The notes: generated by a model from the letters alone, not told the origin. Shown: positions 42,766 to 52,720, counted from the stretch's first letter. The stretch is 64,000 bases of DNA from JAGHEK01 sp044426235 (GCA_044426235.1 JAWXUS010000008.1:5199-69198), one strand, 5' to 3'. Program-made: numbers and translations.

Positions 42766-45016
42766 ATGCGTATTTAGCAAAGTCTATCATATCATCAAAT
42801 ATCTTATTTGCAGTGTTCTCATCTACACCATTTCTTATACATCCGGCATTTATTATATTTCCATCTTCATCAAATTTTCCGTGTACGAAATATTGTCTTT
42901 CTTCTTCCATAACGTCCATTTTCTTTTTACCCATAGCACGTCTTACGATGTCACTTTGTCCATAGCTATATCCACCAAGTTCTCTAACAACTTGCATAAC
43001 CTGTTCTTGGTAAACTAAACAACCATAAGTTACATCTAGTATCGGAACTAGTTTTTCGTGAATATATTTAATATTTGAAGGATTATTTTTATTATTTACG
43101 TACGTTGGAATAGATTCCATAGGACCTGGTCTATAAAGTGAAATTCCGGCAACTATATCTTCAAAATTACTAGGCTTTAATTGTTTTAAGAAAACTCTCA
43201 TTCCACTACTTTCGAGTTGGAATATTCCAAGTGTATTTCCTGAACTTAAAAGGTCATAAACTTTACTATCATCAAATTCCATTTTATCAAAATCAATTCT
43301 TATATTATGATTAATTTCAATAAGTTCAATCGTATCTCTAATTACAGTTAAAGTTCTAAGTCCTAAGAAATCCATTTTTAAAAGTCCAAGTTCTTCAAGA
43401 GTCGTCATAGTAAATTGAGTTGTAATCGATTCTTGGTGTTTGTAAAGTGGTACATATTCATCGACTGGATTTTTAGATATAACTACTCCTGCCGCGTGTG
43501 TTGATGCGTGCCTTAACATTCCCTCTATTTTTTTTGAAATGTCAATTATCTCTTTAGTTTCACTATCTTCATCATACATTTTTTTAAGATTTGGATTACT
43601 ACTTAGTGCCTTATCAATAGTCATTCCAAGTGCAAATGGAACTTCTTTTGCAATTTTATCAACTTTATTATATCCAAAATCAAGAACGCGACCAACATCT
43701 CTTATTGCAACTTTTGCACCCATAGTTCCAAAAGTTATTATTTGGGCAACGTGGTCTTGTCCATATTTTTGTTTTACGTAATCTATTACTTCCTCTCGCC
43801 TTTCATAGCAAAAATCTATATCTATATCTGGCATTGATATTCTTTCTATATTTAAAAAACGTTCAAATATTAAAGAATACTTTATTGGATCTATATCCGT
43901 TATTTTCAGGGCATATGAAACCATCGAACCCGCCGCACTTCCACGACCCGGACCTACCATTATATTATTTTGTCTTGCAAAATTTATGAAATCCCAAGTT
44001 ATTAAGAAATATTCAACATACCCCATTTTAACTATTACATCTAGTTCATAATTTAATCTTTTTATATGTTCATCAGTTGGATTTCCATATCTTTCTTTTA
44101 ATCCTTCAAAGCAAAGTTCTCTTAAATAACTTTCTGCAGTATAATCTTTTGGCACATCATACTGCGGTAAATGAATAGTGTCAAAATCAAAATCAACATT
44201 ACACATTTCTGCAATTTTTAAGGTGTTATTAACTGCATCAATATTATCTTCAAATAAATCTAGCATTTCATTTCTAGATTTAAGATAAAATTCTTCACCT
44301 TCAAATTTCATTCTAAATGGATCATCAACAGTTTTACCCATTTGAATACACATTAATATATCGTGAATTTTTGCGTCTTGTTTTTCAACATAGTGAACAT
44401 CATTACTACAAACAACTTCTACTCCAATTTCACTTGCTATTTGTATTAATTTTTTATTGGTTTCTTTTTGTTCAAAAATGCCGTGATCTTGAATTTCAAT
44501 AAAATAATTTTCACTCCCAAAAATATCTCTATATTCAGTAGCTATTTCTTTTGCTTTTTCATAACTACTTCTATTTATAGCCCTTGAAACGTCACCTGCC
44601 AAGCAAGCCGATAAACAAATCAAGTCTTTACCATACTTTCTAAGTTCATCTTTATCAATTCTTGGTTTATAATAAAATCCTTCAACGTAAGCCTTAGAAA
44701 CTAACTTTATTAAATTTTGATATCCATTATTATTTTTTGCAAGTAATATTAAATGTCCCCTTTTCTTATCAATATCAGGGTTTTTATCTGTCATTTTTCT
44801 GTGTGAAACATAAACTTCACAACCGATTATTGGCTTTATTCCTTGTTTTTTTGCCTCTTTATAAAAATCAACTACACCAAACATACAACCGTGGTCTGTT
44901 ATTGCAATTGATGTCATTCCTAAATATTTAGTTTTTTGGATTAAGTTTTTTATTCTACAAAATCCGTCCAGTAAACTATACTCTGTATGAACGTGTAAGT
45001 GACAAAAATCTTTCAA
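42766..45016 (-). CDS. dnaE: DNA polymerase III alpha subunit DnaE, exon 1 (PHP and polymerase core)
   Basis: The first 750 codons plus one base of dnaE, encoding the replicative polymerase subunit. It has the N-terminal PHP domain (H-L-H-V-H-T-E-Y-S-L-L-D-G, residues 6-18) and the catalytic palm with P-D-I-D-I-D-F near residue 395, whose aspartates bind Mg2+. The P-G-R-G-S-A-A-G motif is present near 357. The reading frame stops at TAA (42766-42764), which spans the splice site: the T belongs to the exon, the AA to the intron. If splicing fails, a 750-residue truncated product would result. The start follows AGGAGGTG, after a terminator that closes whiA. Confidence 0.95.
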
Positions 45017-45073
45017 AAAAACACCTCCTACTTATTTATTATTATCTAATTTTACCACAATAAACTAACTTTC

Positions 45074-45106
45074 AATAAAAAAACTCCTAAATAATTTTAG
45101 GAGTTT
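45074..45106 (-). terminator. Terminator overlapping the whiA stop codon
   Basis: The stem AACTCCTAA / TTAGGAGTT (about 45081-45090 with 45097-45106) is followed on the minus strand by TTTTTTT. It overlaps the stop of whiA and lies 58 bp upstream of the dnaE start. Confidence 0.85.
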
Positions 45107-46050
45107 CTAAGTTCTTCTGCTATTTCTTCAATTTTTCTAAGTCTATAATTTACTGCAGATTTTCCAACTGGAGGATTTAACATTTCTCCAAGTTCTTTAA
45201 GGCTTAAATCTTCGTATGCCATTCTTATTTTAGCCATTTCTTGAAGACTATCTGATATGTTATCTAGACCTATTTTTTCATCAATAAGTTTTATATTTTC
45301 AATTTGTCTAACTGATGCATTAACAATCTTTGTTAAATTTGCAGTTTCACAATTTACAATTCTATTTACGTTATTTCTCATCTCTTTTACAATCTTTGTG
45401 TTTTGTAGTGTTAAAAGTGCAGAAAATCCACCTATTAAACTAAGTAAATCAGATATTTGTTCACTTTCTTTTAAATAAACCACAAAATTATTTTTTCTAA
45501 CTACTACTTTACTATTAAATTCAAATTCATTTATTAAATCTCTAAGAGAATTTGCATACTCTTCATTATTTGTAACAAATTCTAAATGATAATTTTTTCC
45601 TGGATCACTAATAGATCCACCACCCATAAAACAACCTCTAAGATATGCTTTTTTTTCTTCTTTGCTTTTTAAAATATCTAAGGGCACTTTATTATATGGT
45701 GTAAAACCTTCATTTGGTTCTAATATTCTAATACTTTTCATTAATTTTTCAGAACCCATATCAGATTTTACTAATAAAATATAACTATTATTTCTTTTTA
45801 AAAGTTGATTTTTATTAACGTATATTTCTGTATTAATTTCAAAACTTTCTTTTAGAGTTTTAAAAACTTTTCTTGCAACTGAATTAAGTTCAGTACTAAT
45901 TTTTAAACTCATACTTTTAAATCCAACTATTTGCATACTTCCAGATAACCTAACAATCCCTGCAAGTTCTGCAATACTTTCTTCCTTAGTATTATTTACA
46001 ATTCTACTCAATTCATTTTTCGTCTCAGTCGAAAACGACACCTTAATCAC
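45097..46050 (-). CDS. whiA: DNA-binding protein WhiA
   Basis: The 317-residue protein has an N-terminal domain related to LAGLIDADG homing endonucleases, without nuclease activity, and a C-terminal helix-turn-helix (about 270-310, L-K-E-L-G-E-M-L-N-P-P-V-G-K-S-A-V-N-Y-R). WhiA regulates sporulation genes in actinomycetes. In Firmicutes it affects cell division and chromosome segregation. The gene overlaps the Nudix gene by 4 nt (ATGA) and belongs to the conserved rapZ-yvcK-whiA cluster. Confidence 0.95.
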   Translation of the reverse strand: MIKVSFSTETKNELSRIVNNTKEESIAELAGIVRLSGSMQIVGFKSMSLKISTELNSVARKVFKTLKESFEINTEIYVNKNQLLKRNNSYILLVKSDMGSEKLMKSIRILEPNEGFTPYNKVPLDILKSKEEKKAYLRGCFMGGGSISDPGKNYHLEFVTNNEEYANSLRDLINEFEFNSKVVVRKNNFVVYLKESEQISDLLSLIGGFSALLTLQNTKIVKEMRNNVNRIVNCETANLTKIVNASVRQIENIKLIDEKIGLDNISDSLQEMAKIRMAYEDLSLKELGEMLNPPVGKSAVNYRLRKIEEIAEELRNS

Positions 46051-46472
46051 CTTTTTTTCAATCTTTTTTTTATATCGCTAACTGCAATTTTCATTATTTC
46101 TTTTTCGTCGTCATACTTTGCAAGTTCAACAACTCTATCTATATGAATGAATTTTGCATCAACAAACCCTTCTTCTTTTTGAGGAGTAGTATTCATATTT
46201 TTAGATTTCATCAAATACCAAAAAACTGTTTTGTGAACAGAACGATTTTCATCCCAATTCTCTTTAAATGTATAGTGAATTTCGCCTAAGTATTTTATTA
46301 CTTCAGCTTTAATTCCACTCTCCTCCATAACTTCTCTAAGCGCTGCATCTATTTTATCTTCGCCTGTTTCAATCTTTCCTTTTGGTAGTACCCAATCTCC
46401 ATTGAATTTTCGAAGTAAAAGTACAGCATTACCAAAAAGAACTACTCCTCCGGCACTAGCTTCTTCTCTCAT
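46047..46472 (-). CDS. Nudix hydrolase
   Basis: The 141-residue protein contains a complete Nudix box: G-K-I-E-T-G-E-D-K-I-D-A-A-L-R-E-V-M-E-E-S-G-I (about 32-54), which fits G-x5-E-x7-R-E-U-x-E-E-x-G-U. Such enzymes cleave nucleoside diphosphates linked to other groups; the substrate is not predictable. The bis(5'-nucleosyl)-tetraphosphatase-like features (A-G-G-V-V-L-F, W-V-L-P-K-G) suggest an Ap4A-type member. It is inserted between yvcK and whiA and overlaps whiA by 4 nt, so the two are translationally coupled. Confidence 0.88.
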   Translation of the reverse strand: MREEASAGGVVLFGNAVLLLRKFNGDWVLPKGKIETGEDKIDAALREVMEESGIKAEVIKYLGEIHYTFKENWDENRSVHKTVFWYLMKSKNMNTTPQKEEGFVDAKFIHIDRVVELAKYDDEKEIMKIAVSDIKKRLKKR

Positions 46473-46517
46473 AACATACTCCTTAACTTCAATACAAAAC
46501 TTTTATTTATTAAGTGT

Positions 46518-47612
46518 TTATTTACTTGATTTATGACTTCGTGCCAAATCAACAATTACTTTTGATATTTTATTTGCATTATGTCTTATATAATTATTTT
46601 TGACTTCAATAAAATCATCTTCTATATATTTTATTTTTCTATTCTTTAAAACTTCTTTTTGATTATTGTCTAACATAACTAAATTTGCACCATCTTTTTT
46701 ATATTTCTCAAATGCCTCATCAGAAACATTTTGATTATTTGAAAGTACAAAATCTACTAAATCCTCTTTTGAATGCTTATTAATTGCATCAATGTGATCT
46801 ATCACGTTATAAAAATCACTTTCTCCTGGTTGAGTCATAACATTACTAACATAAACCTTTGGCGCCTTAGAATTTTTTATAGCCTCAGACACTCCATCAA
46901 CTAATATGTTTGTCATTATGCTAGTATACAAACTTCCGGGACCTATAACTATTATATCCGCATCTTTTATAGAATTTAGAACTTCATCAAGTGGCTTAAC
47001 ATCTTTCGGTTCAAGAGTCATTTCATCTATTAAAGTATTATTTTCTTTGCAGTAATCAGGAATTATAGATTCACCTTTTATAGTTTCACCATTTTTTAAT
47101 TTTGCAACTAATTTAACGTCTGTTAATGTGACAGGTAGTACTTTTCCCGTTATAGCAAAAATTTCACTTAATTTGTATACTGCAAGTTCAAAATTACCAT
47201 AAACTCCATTCATAGCTGCTAAAAATAAATTGCCAAAGCTTTGACCTTTAAGACCACCTTCTTCAAATCTATACTGCATAATTTCTTTCATAGTAGGTTC
47301 TATATTAGCAAGTGCTAAAAGGCAATTTCTTATATCTCCCGGAGGTAGCATTCCAAGGTCTTCACGAAGTACTCCAGAACCTCCACCATCATCCGCAACT
47401 GTAACTACTGCAGTAATATTTTTTGTATGCTTTTTTAAACCTCTAAGAAATATTGATTGACCAGTCCCTCCGCCAAGAACAACAACTTTAGGATCTGTTT
47501 TTTCTCGTTGTTTTAATTTTAATTTTTCTAACTTTTCTTTTTTAGCCCTTATATAAATAAATACAGATGCTATCAAAGCCAAATAACCTAAATAACCTAT
47601 TATCGTATACAT
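46518..47612 (-). CDS. yvcK: Gluconeogenesis factor YvcK
   Basis: The 364-residue protein has an N-terminal membrane segment (about 3-21) and then the YvcK/CofD-like fold: V-V-L-G-G-G-T-G-Q-S (about 45-54), T-V-A-D-D-G-G-G-S-G (about 72-81) and P-P-G-D-I-R-N (about 90). YvcK binds UDP-sugars and is needed for cell-wall synthesis and growth on gluconeogenic sources. The membrane segment is absent from B. subtilis YvcK but occurs in some clostridial forms. Its start lies 2 nt after rapZ with only a weak ribosome site, suggesting coupling. Confidence 0.94.
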   Translation of the reverse strand: MYTIIGYLGYLALIASVFIYIRAKKEKLEKLKLKQREKTDPKVVVLGGGTGQSIFLRGLKKHTKNITAVVTVADDGGGSGVLREDLGMLPPGDIRNCLLALANIEPTMKEIMQYRFEEGGLKGQSFGNLFLAAMNGVYGNFELAVYKLSEIFAITGKVLPVTLTDVKLVAKLKNGETIKGESIIPDYCKENNTLIDEMTLEPKDVKPLDEVLNSIKDADIIVIGPGSLYTSIMTNILVDGVSEAIKNSKAPKVYVSNVMTQPGESDFYNVIDHIDAINKHSKEDLVDFVLSNNQNVSDEAFEKYKKDGANLVMLDNNQKEVLKNRKIKYIEDDFIEVKNNYIRHNANKISKVIVDLARSHKSSK

Positions 47613-47614
47613 AT

Positions 47615-48472
47615 CTATCTTAACATAAAGTCTCTATGTTTTTTTATGACTCTATATCCTTCCCCTTCTAATTTATCATAAATCATATTTGAAATAGTAA
47701 CTGATCTATGTCTTCCTCCAGTACAACCAATCCCAATAACCAAATGGTTCTTGCCTTCTATTGAGTACTGTGGAACTAAGAAAGAAATCATATCATTTAA
47801 TTTATTATAAAATTCCCTACTAACTTCTGAATCCATAACAAAATCCCTAACATCTTCATCGTCTCCAGTTTTTTGTCTTAAATCTTCTATGTAGTATGGA
47901 TTTGGTAAAAATCTAACATCAAACATTAAATCACAATCTGTAGGTATTCCGTGCATAAACCCAAATGAAATAACTGAAATTGTAAGTTTAGTATTATGAT
48001 TTCCTTCTGAATAAATCTTTTTAATTTCAGATTTTAAATCTATAGGTTTCATATTTGTAGTATCAATTATACAAGTTGATTTTAATCTTAAAGGTTCCAT
48101 AACTTGACGTTCTTCTTTTATACCTTCTGGAATTTGAGTATTATTTGAAAGTGGATGATTTCTTCTCGTCATCTTATATCTTTTAAGAAGTGCCTCATCT
48201 GAACAATCAAGATAAAGTATTTCATACTTATGATTATTTTCATCCAATAGATTTAATTCTCCATAAAGTTTTTCAAAGAATTTTCTACCACGAATATCAA
48301 GACCTAGTGCCACTTTATCTATATTCGAATTTGGTAATGTACAAAGTTCTGCAAATTTAACTATTAAACTTGGTGGTAAATTATCAACGCAGTAATACCC
48401 CATATCTTCTAACGATTTCATTGCCTCACTTTTTCCAGAACCTGATAATCCAGTTACTATAACAAATTTCAT
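47615..48472 (-). CDS. rapZ: RNase adapter protein RapZ (YvcJ)
   Basis: The 285-residue nucleotide-binding protein shows Walker A G-L-S-G-S-G-K-S (residues 8-15), and the C-terminal domain with D-V-R-F-L-P-N-P-Y (about 192), G-C-T-G-G-R-H-R-S-V (about 251). In E. coli RapZ steers RNase E cleavage of the GlmZ small RNA. In Firmicutes (YvcJ) it has been linked to competence and to cell-envelope metabolism. The start follows AGGAGG. It is the first member of the rapZ-yvcK-whiA core. Confidence 0.95.
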   Translation of the reverse strand: MKFVIVTGLSGSGKSEAMKSLEDMGYYCVDNLPPSLIVKFAELCTLPNSNIDKVALGLDIRGRKFFEKLYGELNLLDENNHKYEILYLDCSDEALLKRYKMTRRNHPLSNNTQIPEGIKEERQVMEPLRLKSTCIIDTTNMKPIDLKSEIKKIYSEGNHNTKLTISVISFGFMHGIPTDCDLMFDVRFLPNPYYIEDLRQKTGDDEDVRDFVMDSEVSREFYNKLNDMISFLVPQYSIEGKNHLVIGIGCTGGRHRSVTISNMIYDKLEGEGYRVIKKHRDFMLR

Positions 48473-48496
48473 AATAATCCTCCTTTTAGATTTATT

Positions 48497-49210
48497 CTAA
48501 ATTTTTACATTCTCAATTAAATTAACATCTACTCCACTCTTTTTTACAATGTCTTTTGCTAAATTAAAGTTTCCAACATCAACAGGTCTATGTGCATCAG
48601 AACCTATTATAAATCTATTTTGTATATGTTTTATTTTATTTAATTGTTCAACATTTAAATAGCCGTGACTGCTATTTATTTCAAGACATGTATTAGTTTC
48701 TTTTGCATACTTTGCAACTTCCTCAATATATACGTCCCCTTTATCTCCAGGGTGAGTTATTATAAAAATATCATTATTTTTCATAGTATTAATTATTGCA
48801 TTAGTGTTATATTCTTTAGTTTTTTTTATATTTTTAAAATAATTATTAGCATGATTCATTATAGCATCAAATGAATTTGGTGTTGATCCAAAATGATATC
48901 CCGCCATTATATAATCACATAATTTTAAAATCTTATCATTAGTATCTATATTCCCTTTATCATCAAGTACATTACATTCCATACCAAGCAAAATATCAAT
49001 TTGTGGATACTTTTCATTTAAAAAATCTATTTCATCTCTCATAGTTTGAAGATCTTTTAATTTTATTCCAAATGTTAAATGTTTATATCCGTGATCTGAT
49101 ATTCCAATCTTTTCAATTCCAAGTTCTATTGCCCTCTCAACATTTTCCTCAATAGTTCCTTTTCCATGGCTATATTTAGTATGCGTATGGTAATCAGCTA
49201 GTATTTTCAT
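48497..49210 (-). CDS. PHP-domain phosphatase/phosphoesterase
   Basis: The 237-residue protein has a PHP metal site: D-Y-H-T-H-T (residues 6-11), H-G at about 15, I-S-D-H-G near 37-41, and later H-P-G-D (about 153) and S-D-A-H-R (about 208). PHP enzymes of this short, single-domain type hydrolyse phosphate esters such as histidinol phosphate or nucleotide phosphates; no histidine operon is near. Its place between murB and rapZ is conserved in clostridia. It starts 3 nt after murB with the ribosome site GGAGAGGA inside murB. Confidence 0.85.
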   Translation of the reverse strand: MKILADYHTHTKYSHGKGTIEENVERAIELGIEKIGISDHGYKHLTFGIKLKDLQTMRDEIDFLNEKYPQIDILLGMECNVLDDKGNIDTNDKILKLCDYIMAGYHFGSTPNSFDAIMNHANNYFKNIKKTKEYNTNAIINTMKNNDIFIITHPGDKGDVYIEEVAKYAKETNTCLEINSSHGYLNVEQLNKIKHIQNRFIIGSDAHRPVDVGNFNLAKDIVKKSGVDVNLIENVKI

Positions 49211-49213
49211 ATT

Positions 49214-50113
49214 TTAATCCTCTCCAAGTATTTTAACTTCTGGTTCTAATTCTACATTAAATTTATCTTTTACTATAGTTTTAACTATATACATTAAATT
49301 TAATATATCTTCACAAGTTGCATCTCCTGTATTTACTATAAATCCACTATGCTTTGTTGAAACTTGTGCACCACCCATACTAAGTCCTTTAAGTCCCGCA
49401 TCATCAATTAATTTGGCAGCAATAAATCCTTCTGGTCTTTTGAATGTACTTCCTGCACTTGGCATATTTAGAGGTTGATTAGCTACTCTTTTTTGAGTTG
49501 CATCTCTAATTTCATTTCTAATTATTTCACTACAAGATTTTTTAAGTTTCATTTTACTAGATAAAACTATATAATTTTTATTTGCTAATACACTTTTTCT
49601 ATATGAAAATTCCATCTCTGAATTACTAAGTTCAAAAATGTTACCATCTTCATCTAAAAGTCTAACACTTTGTACAATGTCTTTCATTTCTCCACCATAT
49701 GCACCAGCATTCATATATATAGCCCCACCAATAGTTCCCGGAATTCCTGCTGCAAATTCAAAACCACTAAGTCCTTCTCTTGTAAATGCCTTACTAATCG
49801 TTGAAAGTATTACACCTGATTGAACATCTACATATTCTCCTTTTATTTCAAATTTATTAAATTTATTAGTAATTTTAATTATTACACCCCTAAAGCCACC
49901 ATCTTTAACTAATAAATTTGATCCATTACCAACTATTAAATAATTTATATTTTTCTCTTTTAAATATTTAATAAGTGAAATAAGTTCCTCTTCATCGCTT
50001 GGAGTGATTAATACATCAACCTTTCCACCAACTTTAAATGAAGTATGTTTTTTCATTTCTTCATCAAATTTTATATTATCTATATTAACTATATTTTTTA
50101 ATTCACTATACAT
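49214..50113 (-). CDS. murB: UDP-N-acetylenolpyruvoylglucosamine reductase
   Basis: The 299-residue flavoenzyme makes UDP-N-acetylmuramic acid for peptidoglycan. It shows the FAD domain V-G-N-G-S-N-L-L-V-K (about 61-70), G-F-E-F-A-A-G-I-P-G-T-I-G-G-A (about 117-131), the Ser-type catalytic region P-S-A-G-S-T-F-K-R-P (about 228) and a C-terminal E-P-E-V. This is the type II form found in Firmicutes. The start follows GAGGAGGT. It is the first gene of the murB-PHP-rapZ-yvcK-Nudix-whiA operon. Confidence 0.97.
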   Translation of the reverse strand: MYSELKNIVNIDNIKFDEEMKKHTSFKVGGKVDVLITPSDEEELISLIKYLKEKNINYLIVGNGSNLLVKDGGFRGVIIKITNKFNKFEIKGEYVDVQSGVILSTISKAFTREGLSGFEFAAGIPGTIGGAIYMNAGAYGGEMKDIVQSVRLLDEDGNIFELSNSEMEFSYRKSVLANKNYIVLSSKMKLKKSCSEIIRNEIRDATQKRVANQPLNMPSAGSTFKRPEGFIAAKLIDDAGLKGLSMGGAQVSTKHSGFIVNTGDATCEDILNLMYIVKTIVKDKFNVELEPEVKILGED

Positions 50114-50314
50114 TAATTTACCTCCTCAAACTATCTACTTTTTAATAATATGACTATACTTAATATAATAATCTATAAGAAAAAAAATAACAATATATAA
50201 ACTTTTAATTCCTATTCTAACTATTCTTTTATATAAATATATTTATAAATAAATTAAACGATATTACTCTACATAAAAATATATAACTTATTTATTATTA
50301 ATTTTTTTTGTTTC

Positions 50315-50346
50315 TTGTATACAAAAAATAATAATTGTTGTATAAT
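50315..50346 (+). promoter_or_regulatory. Promoter and palindrome of the formate/nitrite channel gene
   Basis: TATACA (-35, 50318-50323), a 17-nt spacer and TATAAT (-10, 50341-50346) can be read. The palindrome TTGTATACAA (50315-50324) covers the -35, so a bound dimer could repress. The 200 bp upstream (50114-50314) are AT-rich and show nothing else. Confidence 0.55.
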
Positions 50347-50381
50347 CGTATAATTAAATTTATTATAAGGAGACGTTGAGT

Positions 50382-51230
50382 ATGTCTGATAAAAAAATGT
50401 TAGCACCAGCTGAAATTGCAGAGTATGCAGTTGAAGTTGGAATAAAAAAAGCGAATAGCGCACCATTTAAAGTTTTAATTTCTGCATTTTTAGCAGGAGC
50501 ATATATTTCATTTGGGGCATTAGGTTCTGTGGGTGCATCTTACAACCTATTAGCAAATCCTGAAACTTATGGTCTTGGTAAAATGGTTGCAGGTCTTATG
50601 TTCCCAGCAGGTCTTATATTAGTTTTAGTTGCAGGTGCAGATTTATTTACAGGGAATATATTACTTACTTTAGCAGCGCTTAGAAATAAAATTACTTGGC
50701 CACAAGCATTTAAAAACTGGGCAATAGTTTGGACTGGAAATTTACTTGGTGCAATAGTTGTTAGTATTTTAATTAGCTTGTCAGGTGTATTTAACTGGAG
50801 TGATGGTCTTTATGGGGGAGTATTATTAAAGACTGGTATTGGAAAATTAGGATTTGATATGATCCAATTAATAGCATCAGGTATCCTATGTAACTGGTTA
50901 GTTTGTGCAACTGTTTGGATGACTTATGGTGCAACTGATATAGTTGGAAAAGTTTTAACAGGATTTTTTGGAATATTTTTATTCGTTTGTACGGGATGGG
51001 AACATAGTGTTGCTAATATGGCCTATTTATTCGTTGGATTATTTAATAATACAAATCCTATATATTTAGATGCTGCACACAGAACTGCTGCTGATGCATC
51101 TGTTATAAATCTTTCAAATATATTTATGAATAACTTAATTCCAGTAACTATTGGAAATATAATTGGTGGTGTAGTATTTGTAGGTGCCACTTATTACTAT
51201 TTATATCTTTCAGATAAAGAAGAAGCTTAA
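50382..51230 (+). CDS. Formate/nitrite transporter family channel (FocA/NirC)
   Basis: The 282-residue membrane protein has six hydrophobic helices in the FNT aquaporin-like fold. Signatures are the N-terminal A-F-L-A-G-A-Y-I-S-F-G-A (about 28-39) and G-A-D-L-F-T-G-N (about 85-92), with the family's central C-N-W-L-V-C near 166-171. FNT channels conduct formate, nitrite or hydrosulfide; formate is likely in a fermenting anaerobe, but sequence alone does not decide. The ATG at 50382 is 9 nt after AAGGAG; a TTG two codons upstream is possible. It is monocistronic, on the opposite strand to murB. Confidence 0.9.
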   Translation: MSDKKMLAPAEIAEYAVEVGIKKANSAPFKVLISAFLAGAYISFGALGSVGASYNLLANPETYGLGKMVAGLMFPAGLILVLVAGADLFTGNILLTLAALRNKITWPQAFKNWAIVWTGNLLGAIVVSILISLSGVFNWSDGLYGGVLLKTGIGKLGFDMIQLIASGILCNWLVCATVWMTYGATDIVGKVLTGFFGIFLFVCTGWEHSVANMAYLFVGLFNNTNPIYLDAAHRTAADASVINLSNIFMNNLIPVTIGNIIGGVVFVGATYYYLYLSDKEEA

Positions 51231-51236
51231 TTTTTA

Positions 51237-51260
51237 AAATGCCCATAGGGCATTTTTTTA
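51237..51260 (+). terminator. Terminator of the formate/nitrite channel gene
   Basis: The stem AAATGCCC / GGGCATTT (51237-51244 with 51248-51255) is followed by a T-run. Confidence 0.88.
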
Positions 51261-51439
51261 TTTATCTTTTTTATAATTAATAGTATAATTATTTATCAAT
51301 AAACCTAGAAAGAGGTTAGTAACTATTAGTTAAAAATTATAAAATAGCAAAATTATCGTTGAATTTAATCTAGTTACTTGCATAATTAAATCAACAATTG
51401 ATAAAATTAAGTATATAAGGAAAAATATACAAGATTTAA
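51261..51439. other. Gene-free stretch, probably the left part of the decayed insertion element
   Basis: The stretch is AT-rich with many stops in all frames. No intact transposase or clear terminal structure was found. It may hold the eroded left end of the IS605-type element whose tnpB remnant follows. Confidence 0.3.
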
Positions 51440-52548
51440 TAAAATATGATCTTATCAAAAAAGTTAGATTACTTCCAACTAAATAATAAGAGTATCTTTT
51501 ATGGAAATCTTCAAACACTGCAAGATTTATGTATAATTAGACTCTAGGAAAGCAATATGAAAATTATAAAAATGGTGGTAAGTTCATATCTGATAACGAC
51601 CTTAGAAAATAAGTTACAGTACTTAAAAAAGATGAACTTTTTTGGCTTTTAAAGAAGTATCTAATAACGTTTCGAAACAAGCAGTTAAAGATGCTTGTAA
51701 AAGTTATTAAAACTTTTTTAAAGTAAAATCATCTTTTCCAAAGTTTAAGAGTAAAAGAAAAGCTAAACCTTCATTTTATAATTATAATGTCAAATTAAAA
51801 GTTAAAGATGAAAAAATAGTTTCACTTAAAAAATAGGGTGGGCTAAAACTAATGAACAAATACCAATAGACGTTAAATATATAAACCCAAGGATAAGTTA
51901 TGACAATAAATATTGGTACTTATATGTTTGAATTGAAGTTAGCGAAGTAAAAGAAACTTTAATAAACGAGTCTTTAAGAATAGATCTTGGTTTAAAATAT
52001 TTATCTATACATTCAAATGGAATAGTTTATAAAAATATAAACAAAACTAAAACAGTTGAATCTATAGAAAAAATACTTAAAAGAATGCAAAGACAAGTTT
52101 TAAAAAGATATGAAAAAAATAAAAAAGGAAAGGATTTTACTAAAACAAAAAATATTATAAAATTGAAAAAAAGGATAAAACGTATCCATAGAAGATTATC
52201 AAATATTAGACAAAATTATCTTCATCAAACTACTACAACTATAGTCAAAAGTAATCCTTACAGAATAGTTATTAAAGATTTAAATGTTTCTAATAGATGA
52301 AAAATAGATATTTATCAAAACAAGGATTTTATTAATTTAAAAAACTCCTTGAATATAAGTGTAAATTTAGAGGGATTAAATTTGTATTAGCAAACACATT
52401 TTTCCCTTCATCGAAAACTTGCAGTAATTGTGGAACTATTAATAAAAACTTAAAATTATCACATAGAAAATATATCTGTAAATGTGGTTTAATTATTGAT
52501 AGGGAGTTAAATGCAAGTATTAATCTTTCTAATTATAAATTAGTATAA
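51440..52548 (+). pseudogene. Decayed tnpB (IS605/IS200 family, RuvC-like nuclease)
   Basis: Translation in shifting frames gives a recognisable TnpB with at least six internal stops and several frameshifts. Pieces include V-R-L-L-P-T-K (about 51460), Y-E-N-Y-K-N-G-G-K-F (about 51560), F-P-K-F-K-S-K-R-K, I-D-V-K-Y-I-N-P-R-I-S-Y-D-N-K-Y-W, the RuvC-I strand R-I-D-L-G-L-K (about 51980), I-K-D-L-N-V-S-N in place of I-E-D-L (catalytic Glu lost), the zinc site C-S-N-C-G ... C-K-C-G (52425-52490), and D-R-E-L-N-A-S-I-N (RuvC-III). The longest open piece (52085-52300) is only a fragment. No tnpA is intact. The element is dead. Confidence 0.9.
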
Positions 52549-52720
52549 ATCACCAAAAAGATAACACTAATATGTAGGATTTATTACATCCGAATTTATG
52601 ACTGTGAAGTATCACAACAAATGAAAGTAGCTTTTTGCAAAATCTGGTATGATTAATCAGTAATAAGAAGAATTTTATATAGTTTTTAACTTTTTTATAA
52701 TTATTTATAGAGTTTTAGTA
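52549..52720. other. Right flank of the tnpB relic
   Basis: The stretch holds no gene. The small hairpin with GTAGGA ... TACATCC (about 52577-52595) may be a remnant of the guide-RNA/right-end region that normally follows tnpB, but no defined end or target duplication could be seen. Confidence 0.3.

Noticed and set aside
52085..52300. 71-residue plus-strand ORF
   Set aside because: It is the longest open fragment of the decayed tnpB; matching tnpB segments continue on both sides across stops and frameshifts.
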